From an uncultured Bacteroidales bacterium (GTDB taxonomy: Bacteria > Bacteroidota > Bacteroidia > Bacteroidales > UBA932): a stretch of 34,168 nt of DNA. Positions 18,010 to 27,224 of this stretch are shown piece by piece. Within the stretch, counting starts at the first letter, position 1. Each line of letters begins with the position of its first letter. The translations under genes and the position numbers were made by a program. The notes beneath the pieces are model-generated. The model was not told the origin of the DNA and made no database searches. It saw only the letters and a program-made list of their open reading frames with translations. Location of the stretch: positions 72,581 to 106,748 of the forward strand of contig CAMCFO010000003.1 in the NCBI GenBank assembly GCA_945874155.1, read 5' to 3'.

Positions 18010-18420
18010 TTATTCAGTTGCATCCAAGAGGCTTTCAATCTGGCCTGCAAGTCCCAGGTCCATCTTTCTCAAGGCCGGCAAAAGACCCCTGAGAGTTTCG
18101 ACGGCAAGATTCCCTTGAGGTCCGGCCAAATCTCCTCCAACAGATTCTCCGGTGACATTTTCACAGAACCGGGCAAGGTCTCTGTAGGCCCCTTCAACCC
18201 TTTCCGCATATTCCCGGAAAACCTTTCCGGCTTCAGTGAGTTCGTTTCCGCTCTTATCCCTATTGATGAGTTTGAGCCCGTAAATCCTTTCTAATTCAGA
18301 CAGGCTGGCACTTATGGCGGGCTGAGTCTTCCCCAAAGCCGCAGCGGTTTTGGAAAAACTCTTTTCCCGGGCGAGAGTCAGAAATACCCTCAATCTGAAA
18401 TCCTCTTTTGCGCTATTCAT
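18010..18420 (-). CDS. Short LysR-type HTH protein without effector domain
   Basis: This 136-residue protein has a clear LysR-type winged helix at ~8-70: FLTLAREKSFSKTAAALGKTQPAISASLSELERIYGLKLINR, then a wing and ELTEAGKVFREYAERV. The remaining ~65 residues are helical and too short for the usual ~200-residue ligand-binding domain. There is no frameshift around the stop codon and the next gene begins 19 nt later, so this looks like a natural short form rather than a broken LTTR. I start at the ATG at 18420. A strong promoter (18427-18457) places the transcription start at about 18420-18423, so the message would be leaderless or nearly so. It probably regulates its own operon (inference). Confidence 0.75.
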   Translation of the reverse strand: MNSAKEDFRLRVFLTLAREKSFSKTAAALGKTQPAISASLSELERIYGLKLINRDKSGNELTEAGKVFREYAERVEGAYRDLARFCENVTGESVGGDLAGPQGNLAVETLRGLLPALRKMDLGLAGQIESLLDATE

Positions 18421-18426
18421 AACCCG

Positions 18427-18457
18427 CAAAGATAGTGTAAACTCCATTAAAATCAAA
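18427..18457 (-). promoter_or_regulatory. Consensus promoter of the HTH / M16 / ABC-F operon
   Basis: On the minus strand TTTG (18454-18457), 19 nt and TATCTTTG (18427-18434) match the Bacteroidetes consensus exactly in sequence and spacing. The -7 box ends only 6 nt before the ATG at 18420. Confidence 0.65.
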
Positions 18458-18506
18458 AAAATGAAGCAAGACCCTTTTTCGGTTTCGGATAATCCGGATA
18501 AATGTT

Positions 18507-18514
18507 TATTTTTG
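18507..18514 (+). promoter_or_regulatory. -7 box for the manC-TCA operon
   Basis: TATTTTTG matches TAnnTTTG and lies 38 nt before the manC ATG. Twenty nt upstream stands TTTC, a near match to the -33 TTTG. The spacer contains the palindrome ATCCGGAT. Confidence 0.45.
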
Positions 18515-18552
18515 CAAAATGTTGTAAATTATTGTAGTGTACATCGCTTGTT

Positions 18553-19575
18553 ATGAACCATATCGTCATTATGGCCGGTGGCATCGGCAGCCGTTTCTGG
18601 CCTCTCAGTACTTCACAATATCCCAAACAATTCATTGACATCCTCGGTTGCGGCCGAACGATGATACAGATGACCGTGGACCGTTTCAAGGGTATTGCCA
18701 GGGAGGAGAATATCTGGGTGGTCACCAACAGGGACTATGTCCGGATTTTGCAGGAACAGCTTCCGCAGCTGAATCCAAGCCACATCCTGGCTGAGCCGGC
18801 TGCCCGCAATACGGCTCCTTGCATAGCCTGGGCCTGCTGGAGTATAAGGAACGAGGACCCTCAGGCAAATGTGGTGGTGACTCCTTCGGATGCCGTAGTG
18901 ATGGACCCGGAAACATTCCGAAAGGTGATAGGCAATGCGTTGAACTTCACTGCTGAGAGGGATGCTGTGGTGACCATAGGCATCAGGCCCACAAGACCCG
19001 AAACAGGTTATGGCTATGTGGAAACCGGCTCCGTTGCGGAGGGCGAAATCTGCTCAGTGAAGGAATTCAAGGAGAAACCGGATCTGGACACTGCGAAACT
19101 ATATCTCGAAAGGGGCAACTATCTTTGGAATGCCGGGATTTTCGTCTGGAATGTCAGGACAATTACTGATATGATTTCCACTTACAAGCCGAATATTGCC
19201 TCAGATATGGATGAAATCATAGCCACAGGCGATGTGGAGACCATTTTCCCTGCCTGCGAAAAGATTTCCATCGATTTCGCCGTGATGGAACCTGCATCCA
19301 GAGAGGGCAGGGTGTTCACACATCCGGCGGATTTCGGTTGGAGCGACCTGGGCAACTGGGCTTCCCTGCACGACAAACTGTGCAAGGATGAAGATGGGAA
19401 TGCTGCTGTGGGCAATGTCGCCTTCTATGACTGCAAGGATTGCGTGGTCCACGCCGAAGATGCGGAAAGAGTTGTACTTCAAGGACTTGAAGGCTATATA
19501 GTGTCAGCGAAGGACGGTCGAATCCTGGTGTGCAGGCGCAGCGAGGAGCAGAGGATTAAGGATTTTCAGAAATAA
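18553..19575 (+). CDS. manC: Mannose-1-phosphate guanylyltransferase
   Basis: This 340-residue cytosolic enzyme makes GDP-mannose from GTP and mannose-1-phosphate for surface polysaccharides and protein O-glycans. The nucleotidyltransferase signature is [13 protein letters not shown] (7-19), followed by the catalytic lysine in [39 protein letters not shown] and FKEKPDL continue the family pattern. [13 protein letters not shown] and the late [12 protein letters not shown] are also typical. It lacks the C-terminal phosphomannose isomerase domain of the long bifunctional ManC/AlgA forms. Aconitase begins 8 nt after its stop, so it is probably the first gene of an operon with three TCA-cycle genes. 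Confidence 0.92.
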   Translation: MNHIVIMAGGIGSRFWPLSTSQYPKQFIDILGCGRTMIQMTVDRFKGIAREENIWVVTNRDYVRILQEQLPQLNPSHILAEPAARNTAPCIAWACWSIRNEDPQANVVVTPSDAVVMDPETFRKVIGNALNFTAERDAVVTIGIRPTRPETGYGYVETGSVAEGEICSVKEFKEKPDLDTAKLYLERGNYLWNAGIFVWNVRTITDMISTYKPNIASDMDEIIATGDVETIFPACEKISIDFAVMEPASREGRVFTHPADFGWSDLGNWASLHDKLCKDEDGNAAVGNVAFYDCKDCVVHAEDAERVVLQGLEGYIVSAKDGRILVCRRSEEQRIKDFQK

Positions 19576-19583
19576 GCTGTTTT

Positions 19584-21788
19584 ATGATTTTTGATTTTGA
19601 AATGTTGCGGGGCCATTATGCCCGGTACTCTCAGCGTGTGTCAAAGTCAAGGGCTATGCTCGGACGGCCGATGACTCTCGCGGAGAAGATATTGTATGCC
19701 CATTTGTACGACGATGGGCAGCTGAGGCCATTGAAGCGTCTGGAAGACTATGCTTTTTTCAGGCCGGACAGGGTTGCGATGCAGGATGCCACGGCCCAGA
19801 TGGCTCTGCTCCAGTTTATGAATGCGGGACGGGATACCGTTGCTGTGCCTTCCACAGTACATTGTGACCATCTGATCTGTGCCTGCGACGGGGTGGAGAA
19901 GGACCTGCCTGCAGCTGAGGCGACGAATAGGGAAGTCTATGATTTTCTGCAATCTGCTGCGGCCCGTTATGGTATCGGTTTCTGGAAACCGGGGGCCGGA
20001 ATCATTCATCAGGTGGTGCTGGAGAATTATGCCTTTCCGGGCGGAATGATGGTCGGAACAGACTCGCACACCCCCAATGCCGGCGGTCTCGGAATGTTGG
20101 CCGTTGGAGTGGGCGGTGCCGACGCTGTGGACGTGATGTCAGGTATGGAGTGGGAGCTTAAAGTTCCGAAAATCATTGGAGTAAGGCTTACCGGTGCTCT
20201 GCGGGGATGGGCCTCGGCAAAGGACGTAATCCTCAAACTGGCCGGTATGCTGACAGTGAAGGGTGGAACCAATGCCATAATAGAATATTTCGGCGAGGGG
20301 GCATCCACTCTCTCCTGCACTGGAAAAGCCACAATTTGCAATATGGGCGCGGAAGTGGGGGCAACTTGCTCCGTCTTCCCTTATGATGGCAAGATGAGGG
20401 ACTATCTCAAGGCCACAGACAGAAGCGAAGTGGCCGCCCTTGCAGATGCCTGCGCGTCCGATTTGTGTGCTGATGCAGAGGTGATTGCACATCCGGAAGA
20501 CTACTATGACAGTCTGATCGAAATCAATCTTGCCGAGTTGGAACCTTATGTCAACGGACCTTTCACTCCTGATGCTGCCTGCCCTATGAGCGGGGTGCGG
20601 AAGAGACTGGAGGAAACCGGTTATCCGGAGGATGTGCAGGTGGCACTCATAGGATCCTGCACCAACTCGTCCTATCAGGACCTTGCGCGGGCTGCCTCTG
20701 TGGCGGAATATTATCTTGCCAAGGGCGAAAGTCCAAAAGCCCAGCTTATCATAAATCCGGGCAGTGAAAGAATATATGCCACTGCTCAGCGGGACGGACT
20801 CATAGACACTTTGAAAAGGGCCGGTGCGCTGATTATGACCAATGCCTGCGGACCTTGCATCGGGCAGTGGAAACGCAAGACCGACGATCCGCTTGCACGC
20901 AACAGTATTGTCACTTCCTTCAATCGCAATTTCGCAAAGAGGGCTGACGGTAATCCGAATACGCACGCTTTCATAGTTTCTCCGGAGACTGCTGTGGCCC
21001 TGGCCTTTGTTGGAAAACTATGGCTCGACACAGATTCAGTGCCTGCCCCTTATGGCCCTGAATTGCCTGAAAAGGGCTTTGCGCAGTGTTCTGTGGGCTA
21101 TATCGCACCTGCGCTGGAGGGAGCTACGGAAGTGGTTATTGACCCGAAAAGCGAGCGGTTACAAAGACTGGAACCTTTCAAGGCTTGGGACGGTAAGGAT
21201 TTTATGGGCGCCCGGCTTTTGATAAAGACTGCTGGGAAATGCACTACGGACCATATCTCAATGGCAGGGCCATGGCTGAGGTTCCGTGGGCATCTGGAGA
21301 ATATTTCAGAAAACCTGCTGATGGGCGCGGTGAATGCCTTCAACGGAAAGACCAATGCGGTGCTTTGTGATGGGCAGGAAATTGCAGTTTCGGCTGCGGC
21401 CCGCAAGTACAGGGACCAGGGTCGCGGGTCCGTGGTGGTTGCTGAGGAGAATTACGGCGAGGGCAGCAGTCGGGAACACGCCGCGATGGAACCCCGTTTT
21501 CTCGGGGTTAAAGCTGTGATAGCCAAGAGTTTTGCCCGCATCCACGAGACGAATCTCAAGAAACAGGGCGTGCTGGCCCTGACATTCTCCGATGCGCGGG
21601 ATTACGATAAAGTGAGGGAAGGGGATAGCATAGATGTGCTTTGCTCTGGGATTGAGCCGGGCAAGGCGGTGGAGATAGTCCTCCATCATAGTGACGGAAC
21701 TTCCGAGAGTTTTGCCGCTGTCCACAGTTACAATGCCCAGCAGATTGCCTGGTTCAGGGCCGGGTCTGCACTCAACTCAATGAAATGA
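19584..21788 (+). CDS. Aconitate hydratase (mitochondrial-type)
   Basis: This 734-residue 4Fe-4S enzyme isomerises citrate to isocitrate through cis-aconitate. The cluster ligands are C359 (GSCTNSSY), C422 and C425 ([10 protein letters not shown]). [15 protein letters not shown], the swivel-domain [26 protein letters not shown] and [10 protein letters not shown] line the active site. The length is that of the mitochondrial/Bacteroidetes group, shorter than E. coli AcnA or AcnB. The start at 19584 lies 8 nt after manC; the first residues ([15 protein letters not shown]) fit the group. Isocitrate dehydrogenase follows after 6 nt. With the next two genes it forms the oxidative arm that supplies 2-oxoglutarate. 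Confidence 0.95.
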   Translation: MIFDFEMLRGHYARYSQRVSKSRAMLGRPMTLAEKILYAHLYDDGQLRPLKRLEDYAFFRPDRVAMQDATAQMALLQFMNAGRDTVAVPSTVHCDHLICACDGVEKDLPAAEATNREVYDFLQSAAARYGIGFWKPGAGIIHQVVLENYAFPGGMMVGTDSHTPNAGGLGMLAVGVGGADAVDVMSGMEWELKVPKIIGVRLTGALRGWASAKDVILKLAGMLTVKGGTNAIIEYFGEGASTLSCTGKATICNMGAEVGATCSVFPYDGKMRDYLKATDRSEVAALADACASDLCADAEVIAHPEDYYDSLIEINLAELEPYVNGPFTPDAACPMSGVRKRLEETGYPEDVQVALIGSCTNSSYQDLARAASVAEYYLAKGESPKAQLIINPGSERIYATAQRDGLIDTLKRAGALIMTNACGPCIGQWKRKTDDPLARNSIVTSFNRNFAKRADGNPNTHAFIVSPETAVALAFVGKLWLDTDSVPAPYGPELPEKGFAQCSVGYIAPALEGATEVVIDPKSERLQRLEPFKAWDGKDFMGARLLIKTAGKCTTDHISMAGPWLRFRGHLENISENLLMGAVNAFNGKTNAVLCDGQEIAVSAAARKYRDQGRGSVVVAEENYGEGSSREHAAMEPRFLGVKAVIAKSFARIHETNLKKQGVLALTFSDARDYDKVREGDSIDVLCSGIEPGKAVEIVLHHSDGTSESFAAVHSYNAQQIAWFRAGSALNSMK

Positions 21789-21794
21789 ATTTAT

Positions 21795-22949
21795 ATGGAA
21801 ATCAAAACAATACCTTTGGTGAAAGGCGACGGGGTGGGTCCTGAAGTGACGGCCTCGATGGTTGCTATAATAGATGCTGCCGTGGAAAAGGCCTATGGGG
21901 AGCAGCGCAGGATAGTTTGGAAAGAGGTGCTGGCGGGAGGCAAGGCTTTCGAGACTTGCGGAACTTATCTGCCGGACGAGACTTTAGAGGCTTTCAAGGA
22001 ATATCATATAGGTATAAAGGGTCCTTTGATGACTCCTGTAGGAGGAGGAATACGTTCGCTCAATGTGGCTCTGCGTCAGGGACTTGACCTCTATGTCTGC
22101 CAGAGGCCTGTGCGTTGGTACAAGGGCGTGGAATCGCCTGTGAAGCATCCCGAGAAGGTTGATATGGTCATATTCCGGGAGAATACCGAGGATATTTATG
22201 CCGGCATCGAATGGGAGGCTGGCACTCCTGAGGCTGAAAAATTCTATGCCTTCCTGCGTGATGAGATGGGAGTTACCAAGGTGCGTTTCCCACGGACTTC
22301 GGCTTTCGGTGTGAAACCAGTGTCGAAGGAGGGTACGGAGAGGCTGGTGAGGGCAGCGTGCCAATATGCTGTGGACCACAACAGGCCTTCGGTTACATTG
22401 GTGCATAAGGGAAATATAATGAAATTTACTGAGGGCGGCTTCAAGAAATGGGGTTATGAACTGGCTCAGAGGGAGTTCGGGGACTACATCTCATCAGGCA
22501 GGCTTGTCATCAAGGACTGTATATGCGATGCTTTTCTGCAGAATGCCCTGCTCAAGCCTGAGGAATACAGCGTGATTGCGACTTTGAACCTCAATGGAGA
22601 CTACATCAGCGACCAGTTGGCGGCACAGGTGGGCGGCATAGGCATAGCTCCCGGAGCAAACATCAATTACAGCACCGGGGATGCCATTTTCGAAGCCACT
22701 CACGGCACTGCACCTGACATCGCAGGCAAGAATATCGTAAACCCTTGCAGCAACGTACTTTCGGGAGTTATGATGTTGGAGCATATCGGATGGAACGAGG
22801 CGGCGGCTCTGGTGGAAAAGGCGCTTGAGGAGTCATTCTCCCAGGGTTATGCGACAGTGGACCTCGCCCGTCTGATGGAAAACGGCAAGCCGCTCGGAAC
22901 TGTGGAATTTACTGAAAATATTGTTAGGAGAATTTATGAAAGCAAGTGA
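21795..22949 (+). CDS. icd: Isocitrate dehydrogenase, E. coli Icd-like with NAD-type cofactor residues
   Basis: This 384-residue enzyme decarboxylates isocitrate to 2-oxoglutarate. It follows E. coli Icd closely: [13 protein letters not shown] with the phosphorylatable serine equivalent S88, [20 protein letters not shown] (Y135), [13 protein letters not shown] (K205) and [21 protein letters not shown]. It lacks some N-terminal residues and one short loop of the E. coli protein. At the cofactor site E. coli has K344, Y345 and Y391 for the NADP 2'-phosphate; here these are D308, I309 (HGTAPDIAG) and V355, while the R395 equivalent (R359) is kept. Asp-Ile at this place is the mark of NAD-dependent relatives. 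I therefore expect NAD preference, against the usual 'NADP' annotation. It overlaps the citrate synthase start by 14 nt. Confidence 0.92.
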   Translation: MEIKTIPLVKGDGVGPEVTASMVAIIDAAVEKAYGEQRRIVWKEVLAGGKAFETCGTYLPDETLEAFKEYHIGIKGPLMTPVGGGIRSLNVALRQGLDLYVCQRPVRWYKGVESPVKHPEKVDMVIFRENTEDIYAGIEWEAGTPEAEKFYAFLRDEMGVTKVRFPRTSAFGVKPVSKEGTERLVRAACQYAVDHNRPSVTLVHKGNIMKFTEGGFKKWGYELAQREFGDYISSGRLVIKDCICDAFLQNALLKPEEYSVIATLNLNGDYISDQLAAQVGGIGIAPGANINYSTGDAIFEATHGTAPDIAGKNIVNPCSNVLSGVMMLEHIGWNEAAALVEKALEESFSQGYATVDLARLMENGKPLGTVEFTENIVRRIYESK

Positions 22950-24285
22950 ATATCTGATATATAAGTTGTCTGACCAGATGAAGGCCAGCACCAAGATTGA
23001 TGCCGACCTGTTCAAGCAGAAGAAGGTGAAGAGGGGGCTGCGCAACGAGGATGGAACCGGGGTGCTCGTGGGGTTGACAAACATCGGCAATGTGGTCGGT
23101 TATGAGAGACTGGAGGATGGAAGCCTGAAGCCCATAGACGGCAGACTGTATTTCCGCGGGTACGAGATTTCGGATATTGTGAATGCCATCATCGAGGAGA
23201 AACGTTTCGGCTTCGAGGAGGTGGCATATCTTCTGCTTTCGGGGCAACTTCCAGATGGTGAGGAACTTAAGGCTTTTCACAATCTTGTGGTGGAGAATAT
23301 GCCTTTGGAAAAGAATACCCTCCTGCACATCATCGAACTGGAGGGGCACGATATAATGAACATACTTTCCCGCAGCGTGCTGGAACTCTATACCTTTGAT
23401 GAGAATCCGGATGACACCTCCCGTGAAAACCTTATGCGTCAGAGCATTGAACTGATGAGCAAGTTCCCGACCATCATAGCCTACGCCTACAATATGCTCC
23501 GTCACGGAGAGCAGGGCCGCTCGCTGCACATACGCCATCCGCAGAAGGGGCTCTCCATTGCCGAGAATTTCCTTTTTATGCTCAAGGGAAGGGACTATAC
23601 CGAGTTGGATGCCAGGACTATGGACCTGATGCTCATCCTTCATTCGGAGCACGGAGGAGGTAACAATTCCACTTTTACCGTGCGTGTGACTTCTTCTACA
23701 GGAACAGACACCTATTCATCCATTGCGGCGGGCATAGGCTCGCTCAAGGGTCCGAAGCACGGAGGTGCCAACCTGAAGGTGATGGAGATGATCAACTATC
23801 TGAAAACCAATGTGCACGACTGGCACGACGAGGAGGAAATCGCAAGACATCTGGAGGGCATACTTAACAGGAACGAAATGGACAGGCACGGGCTGATTTA
23901 TGGCATAGGTCACGCTGTGTACACGCTTTCGGATCCGCGTGCGGTGCTGCTCAAGAAACTGGCCGGTCAACTGGCGGCGGAGAAGGGACGGCTGCCGGAG
24001 TATGAGTTCCTGCAGAGGATTGAGAAAGTGGCAATCCAGACGATTTACAAGGTAAAGGGCAGGGGTAAGACGCTCTGCGCGAATGTGGATTTCTATTCCG
24101 GCTTTGTCTATGATCTCATAGGCATTCCTCAGGACATCTACACCTCACTCTTCGCTATGAGCCGTATAGTGGGCTGGTGCGCGCACCGCAACGAGGAACT
24201 GCATTTCGAGGCCCGCCGCATCATACGTCCGGCATATCAGTGCGTTACCGACGAGCGAAACTACAAATCCATCAGTGACAGGTAG
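22936..24285 (+). CDS. gltA: Citrate synthase
   Basis: This 449-residue enzyme condenses acetyl-CoA and oxaloacetate. The catalytic triad is visible as H275 (GPKHGGAN), H326 ([14 protein letters not shown]) and D385 ([10 protein letters not shown]). FRGYEISDI and the C-terminal [16 protein letters not shown] are family motifs. I start at the ATG at 22936, which has AGGAG six nt upstream inside the end of icd, a clear Shine-Dalgarno in a genome that shows few. The reading frame also contains a TTG at 22921, less likely. The 14-nt overlap with icd and that site suggest re-initiation. It closes the aconitase-icd-gltA cluster; a GC-rich hairpin follows at 24475-24495. Confidence 0.94.
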   Translation: MKASEYLIYKLSDQMKASTKIDADLFKQKKVKRGLRNEDGTGVLVGLTNIGNVVGYERLEDGSLKPIDGRLYFRGYEISDIVNAIIEEKRFGFEEVAYLLLSGQLPDGEELKAFHNLVVENMPLEKNTLLHIIELEGHDIMNILSRSVLELYTFDENPDDTSRENLMRQSIELMSKFPTIIAYAYNMLRHGEQGRSLHIRHPQKGLSIAENFLFMLKGRDYTELDARTMDLMLILHSEHGGGNNSTFTVRVTSSTGTDTYSSIAAGIGSLKGPKHGGANLKVMEMINYLKTNVHDWHDEEEIARHLEGILNRNEMDRHGLIYGIGHAVYTLSDPRAVLLKKLAGQLAAEKGRLPEYEFLQRIEKVAIQTIYKVKGRGKTLCANVDFYSGFVYDLIGIPQDIYTSLFAMSRIVGWCAHRNEELHFEARRIIRPAYQCVTDERNYKSISDR

Positions 24286-24474
24286 AGGCAGGTAGGCGCC
24301 TTTCCGCGGGTCATCTGATGGCAACGACCTTTGTCCGGCAGAAGCTATTCTCGCCGGACGAATGCTTTACCCAAGTTTCGCAAGTCTTAATCATATGATT
24401 TAAAGTTCATTGGAAAGACTTTCGAACCTTTGCCAACGCACTGTCTTTTTTATCCACGTTACCCCCACCCTAAA

Positions 24475-24495
24475 TCCCTCCCCTCGGGGGAGGGA
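24475..24495. terminator. GC-rich hairpin between gltA and the ATP-grasp gene
   Basis: TCCCTCCCC (24475-24483) pairs with GGGGAGGGA (24487-24495) around TCG. A second small hairpin, GGGCC-GAA-GGCCC, lies at 24503-24515. The T tract is weak on both strands. Palindromes of this TCCCTCCCC/GGGGAGGGA kind recur between genes in many Bacteroidota genomes, so it may be a dispersed repeat as well as a terminator of the two convergent genes. Confidence 0.5.
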
Positions 24496-24527
24496 CTTTG
24501 TCGGGCCGAAGGCCCTCCTTAAGAGGT

Positions 24528-24545
24528 GTTTCGCACTTGCGAAAC
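24528..24545 (-). terminator. Small palindrome after the ATP-grasp gene
   Basis: GTTTCGC (24528-24534) pairs with GCGAAAC (24539-24545) around ACTT, 9 nt past the stop codon of the minus-strand ATP-grasp gene. No U tract follows, so termination is uncertain. Confidence 0.35.
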
Positions 24546-24554
24546 TTGAGTTCT

Positions 24555-25745
24555 TTATTTCAAAGCGCTGACAAACTCCAGAAACTCGTTCTTCTCCTTC
24601 TCCGAGTAGGCGTGGATGGTATAGCTCTGGTCTCCCATAGCCGGGCTGATAGCCTTGGCCATACGCATGGTCATAGCCATCCTGTCCCCGTATTTCTGCA
24701 TAATCTCCTCGTGCGAATGCAGATAGTTGTGACAGTCGCGCCTGCCGTAATAAACGCAGAGGTGGTCCTTCCCTCCCGGCTGGAGCAACTTCCTGTCATA
24801 CAGCACCATATCGGCCCAGATTGTATATACGTCCGTGGAATGGGCAAAATTCATCATATCCGGAGTATAGCCCCCGGCAGGTCTCATATTCACTTCCAGC
24901 CCCACGAAATCACCGACCTTGCCCAAGCCCGGTTTCGCCTTGGTGAGCCTGAAGAACTCGAAATGCACGAAGCGGCTGCGCACATCGAAAGCCTTTACCG
25001 TTGCCCTTCCCAACTTTTTCAATGCAGCCGGCACATCCTTGAGCACGTAGTAGCTCAAATCCAGCTTTTGATTAACCACATCCATCACGGAAGGCGGGAA
25101 CTTTGCCGAAGACTCAAAGACAGGTTCGCAATCCGAGTTGATTATGGCATCGTAGGAATATATGTCCCCGAAAATGAATTCCTCCATCACATAAGGCACA
25201 TCTATTTTTGTGTCGAAGAAGTGCCTTAGTTCTTCAAGATTGCTGATTTTGAATGTTTCGGCGGCCCCCACTCCTATTTCCGGTTTTGCAACTATCGGGA
25301 AACCAACCACATCTGTAAATTCTATAGCGGCTTCAAGGTCTGTCACTTTGGACTGGCGGGCGGTAGGTATTCCGCCGAGGGCATAGTATTTCTTCATCTC
25401 AGCCTTGCTCTTGAACTTGGCTATGTCGTCACTGCTGATGCCGGTGGTGATATTGAAATCCTTGCGCAGACGGGAATCCTGCTCAAGCCAGTATTCGTTG
25501 TTGGACTCAAGCCAGTCGATTTTGCCGTATTTGAAGGAGAAATAGGCCACCGCACGGAAAACTTCGTCGTATGATTCGAGTGAATTGACTTTGTAATACT
25601 CTGTCAGAGAGTCTGTTAGTCTGTTGTCCAGACTTTCGTAAGCGGCATCACCTATGCCCAGTACATTTGCGCCACCCCTGTGCAGGCGCTCGCAGAAATT
25701 CCAGTATGTCTGCGGAAAATTGGGGGATACAAAAATAAAATTCAT
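24555..25745 (-). CDS. ATP-grasp domain protein (carboxylate-amine ligase type), substrate unknown
   Basis: This 396-residue cytosolic protein has a pre-ATP-grasp Rossmann-like part (1-105) and an ATP-grasp fold (~108-310). The ATP lysine is K154 (FPIVAKPEIGVGA). VMEEFIFGD (186-194) is the adenine/hinge segment. E284 and N286 in GLEVNMRPAGG are the expected Mg ligands, with R288 beside them. Relatives join a carboxylate to an amine or thiol through an acyl phosphate. I do not recognise the subfamily, and the neighbours (TCA genes, converging; polyamine operon, diverging) do not settle the substrate. A peptide or polyamine conjugate would be a guess. The ATG at 25745 starts MNFIFVSPNFPQTYW, a sensible first beta strand. 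Confidence 0.8.
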   Translation of the reverse strand: MNFIFVSPNFPQTYWNFCERLHRGGANVLGIGDAAYESLDNRLTDSLTEYYKVNSLESYDEVFRAVAYFSFKYGKIDWLESNNEYWLEQDSRLRKDFNITTGISSDDIAKFKSKAEMKKYYALGGIPTARQSKVTDLEAAIEFTDVVGFPIVAKPEIGVGAAETFKISNLEELRHFFDTKIDVPYVMEEFIFGDIYSYDAIINSDCEPVFESSAKFPPSVMDVVNQKLDLSYYVLKDVPAALKKLGRATVKAFDVRSRFVHFEFFRLTKAKPGLGKVGDFVGLEVNMRPAGGYTPDMMNFAHSTDVYTIWADMVLYDRKLLQPGGKDHLCVYYGRRDCHNYLHSHEEIMQKYGDRMAMTMRMAKAISPAMGDQSYTIHAYSEKEKNEFLEFVSALK

Positions 25746-25778
25746 TGCTGACCGATTTTGTACTCAACATTATTCGCA

Positions 25779-25786
25779 CAAATATA
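25779..25786 (-). promoter_or_regulatory. -7 box for the ATP-grasp gene
   Basis: On the minus strand TATATTTG matches TAnnTTTG, 33 nt before the ATG at 25745. The -33 region shows only TTTC, 21 nt upstream. Confidence 0.4.
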
Positions 25787-25848
25787 TGAATTTTACCCCA
25801 AACTTGAGAAAAATGCCACATCGGGCTCAAAAAAATCTGCGAAACCCC

Positions 25849-25877
25849 TTTGTATTCTCAAAATAGTAGTACATTTG
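25849..25877 (+). promoter_or_regulatory. Promoter of the porin-potABCD operon
   Basis: TTTG (25849-25852), 17 nt and TACATTTG (25870-25877) match both boxes, although the spacer is about 2 nt shorter than usual. Transcription would start near 25884, leaving a leader of about 145 nt before the first gene. Confidence 0.55.
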
Positions 25878-25883
25878 CACCCG

Positions 25884-26026
25884 CAAAAGTGCAGGTGAGG
25901 GGGCGGAAGGTCCGCAAAAGTTGAGTCCTATATGGGCGAGATGTTCCAAAAACCTGCCTTGCACCAACGGAAGCGGCATTTAGGCAGCCAAACCGTATGT
26001 TTAATTAAAATCTCTTTTTATGAGAA
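25884..26026 (+). ncRNA. Candidate structured 5' leader (riboswitch-like), class not recognised
   Basis: The non-coding stretch between the promoter and the porin gene can fold into a closed multi-branch element. P1 pairs GCAGGT (25891-25896) with ACCTGC (25952-25957). P2 pairs GCGGA (25903-25907) with TCCGC (25911-25915). P3 pairs GTCC (25925-25928) with GGGC (25934-25937). Unpaired purine-rich joints (AAAAGTTGA, GAGATG, CCAAAA) lie between. Downstream, CGG/CCG and GGC/GCC segments (25968-25995) could form a switching stem. I compared it from memory with TPP, cobalamin, SAM, FMN, guanidine, preQ1, glycine and c-di-GMP consensus motifs and found no match. The fold is drawn by eye; short stems can arise by chance. 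Confidence 0.4.
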
Positions 26027-27211
26027 ATGAAAAGACCCATAGTTTTAATTATTGCCGCTACACTTTGTGGGTTGGCTGCCTCCGCTCAAGAGGTTAGCTC
26101 CGACAGCAGCAAGGGCAATGTGGAGGTCAATGCGACCGCACGTTTCGATGTGAATCCGTATTTCCCGCTCACCAAAGAGGGTGGAGAGTATGATTTCGGG
26201 TTCGGTAACACTTCCATCTACACCTTTATCGACGGCGAGTTCGGTTCGGGGTGGTTCTATTCCATCTCCAACCACTGGCTCGGTGTGGACTGGTACAAAT
26301 CCTGCCCGGAGGACAAACTTTCTCCTCTGTACACCAGTTCCTTCTACACCAATTCCAACTCCTGGGTGGACTGGGCGCTCATAGGCTATTCCCTTGAAAC
26401 AGAGAAGGCCGGCACCTGGAATTTTTCCCTGGGAAAGGATATGATGGCAATAGGTCTGTCCGAACTGGAGGACAACGACGTGGACTGCCACTATGACATC
26501 AGTTCCAAGTTCTGGAACAATTTTGCCTTCTATCAGTGGGGCGCATCCATTCAGTGGGAGGCTCCTAACGAGAGTTCTTCAATCCAGTTGCAGCTCAGTT
26601 CCTCTCCTGTGCAGAGCAGTCTCTATTCATCAAACCTTGCCGACACCCGCGTCTGGCCTTTCCAGAATGGAAAGCTGGCCTTCGCAGCAAAATACAGGGA
26701 GGAAAGGGAGTATTGGACCGGTCTGATGTCTGTGAATCTTTGGAGCGACTATCTGCTTGACGAAGACGGTGTTATCTCAAATCCGAAAGCCACCGATTGG
26801 TGGGGCGGACTGGCTCTGGGTGAAATTTTCCATTTCAATGATGTCACCATTTCCCTGGATGGAATGATACGTGGCAGCTCCTGGAAAAATCCGATTCAGA
26901 ACTCTCTGTTCAACGCTAAGGTTGAGTATTATCACGAGGATTCTCAGGTGAGCGTGTTTGCGAAGGCGGGAATGGACCATTATGGCTATCTCTCAAAGGA
27001 GCAGCCCGGTTACACCCTCGGATTTGCAGGAATCGGCTTCCATTGGTATCCTATACCTGATTCTCAGGATCTGAGGCTGCACGCTGTGCTGGCTTCATCC
27101 AACCATTTCGGACTCATCGACGAGTATGACGGAGTGGCGACATTTGATGAACTTTCGCTCAGCATCGGCATCACCTACAATCTCGGCCTGCACCGTTTCT
27201 GGCAGAAATAA
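26027..27211 (+). CDS. Predicted outer-membrane beta-barrel (porin-like), first gene of the polyamine uptake operon
   Basis: This 394-residue protein has a signal peptide (MKRPIVLIIAATLCGLAASAQ). The rest is made of alternating aromatic-rich strands, such as WFYSISNHWLGVDWY, WVDWALIGYSLE, FAFYQWGASIQWEA and YWTGLMSVNLWSDY. It is acidic in the loops, which would suit passage of cationic polyamines (inference). I do not recognise a named family. The ATG at 26027 is used because it opens the signal peptide; another ATG at 26020 is out of frame. The hairpin at 27225-27251 and 54 nt separate it from potA, in the same direction, so one transcript from 25884 probably covers the whole operon. Confidence 0.75.
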   Translation: MKRPIVLIIAATLCGLAASAQEVSSDSSKGNVEVNATARFDVNPYFPLTKEGGEYDFGFGNTSIYTFIDGEFGSGWFYSISNHWLGVDWYKSCPEDKLSPLYTSSFYTNSNSWVDWALIGYSLETEKAGTWNFSLGKDMMAIGLSELEDNDVDCHYDISSKFWNNFAFYQWGASIQWEAPNESSSIQLQLSSSPVQSSLYSSNLADTRVWPFQNGKLAFAAKYREEREYWTGLMSVNLWSDYLLDEDGVISNPKATDWWGGLALGEIFHFNDVTISLDGMIRGSSWKNPIQNSLFNAKVEYYHEDSQVSVFAKAGMDHYGYLSKEQPGYTLGFAGIGFHWYPIPDSQDLRLHAVLASSNHFGLIDEYDGVATFDELSLSIGITYNLGLHRFWQK

Positions 27212-27224
27212 TCTATGAAAAACC

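Noticed and set aside
20139..20966. Minus-strand 275-codon frame
   Set aside because: It is a shadow of aconitase, whose cluster cysteines and motifs are intact.
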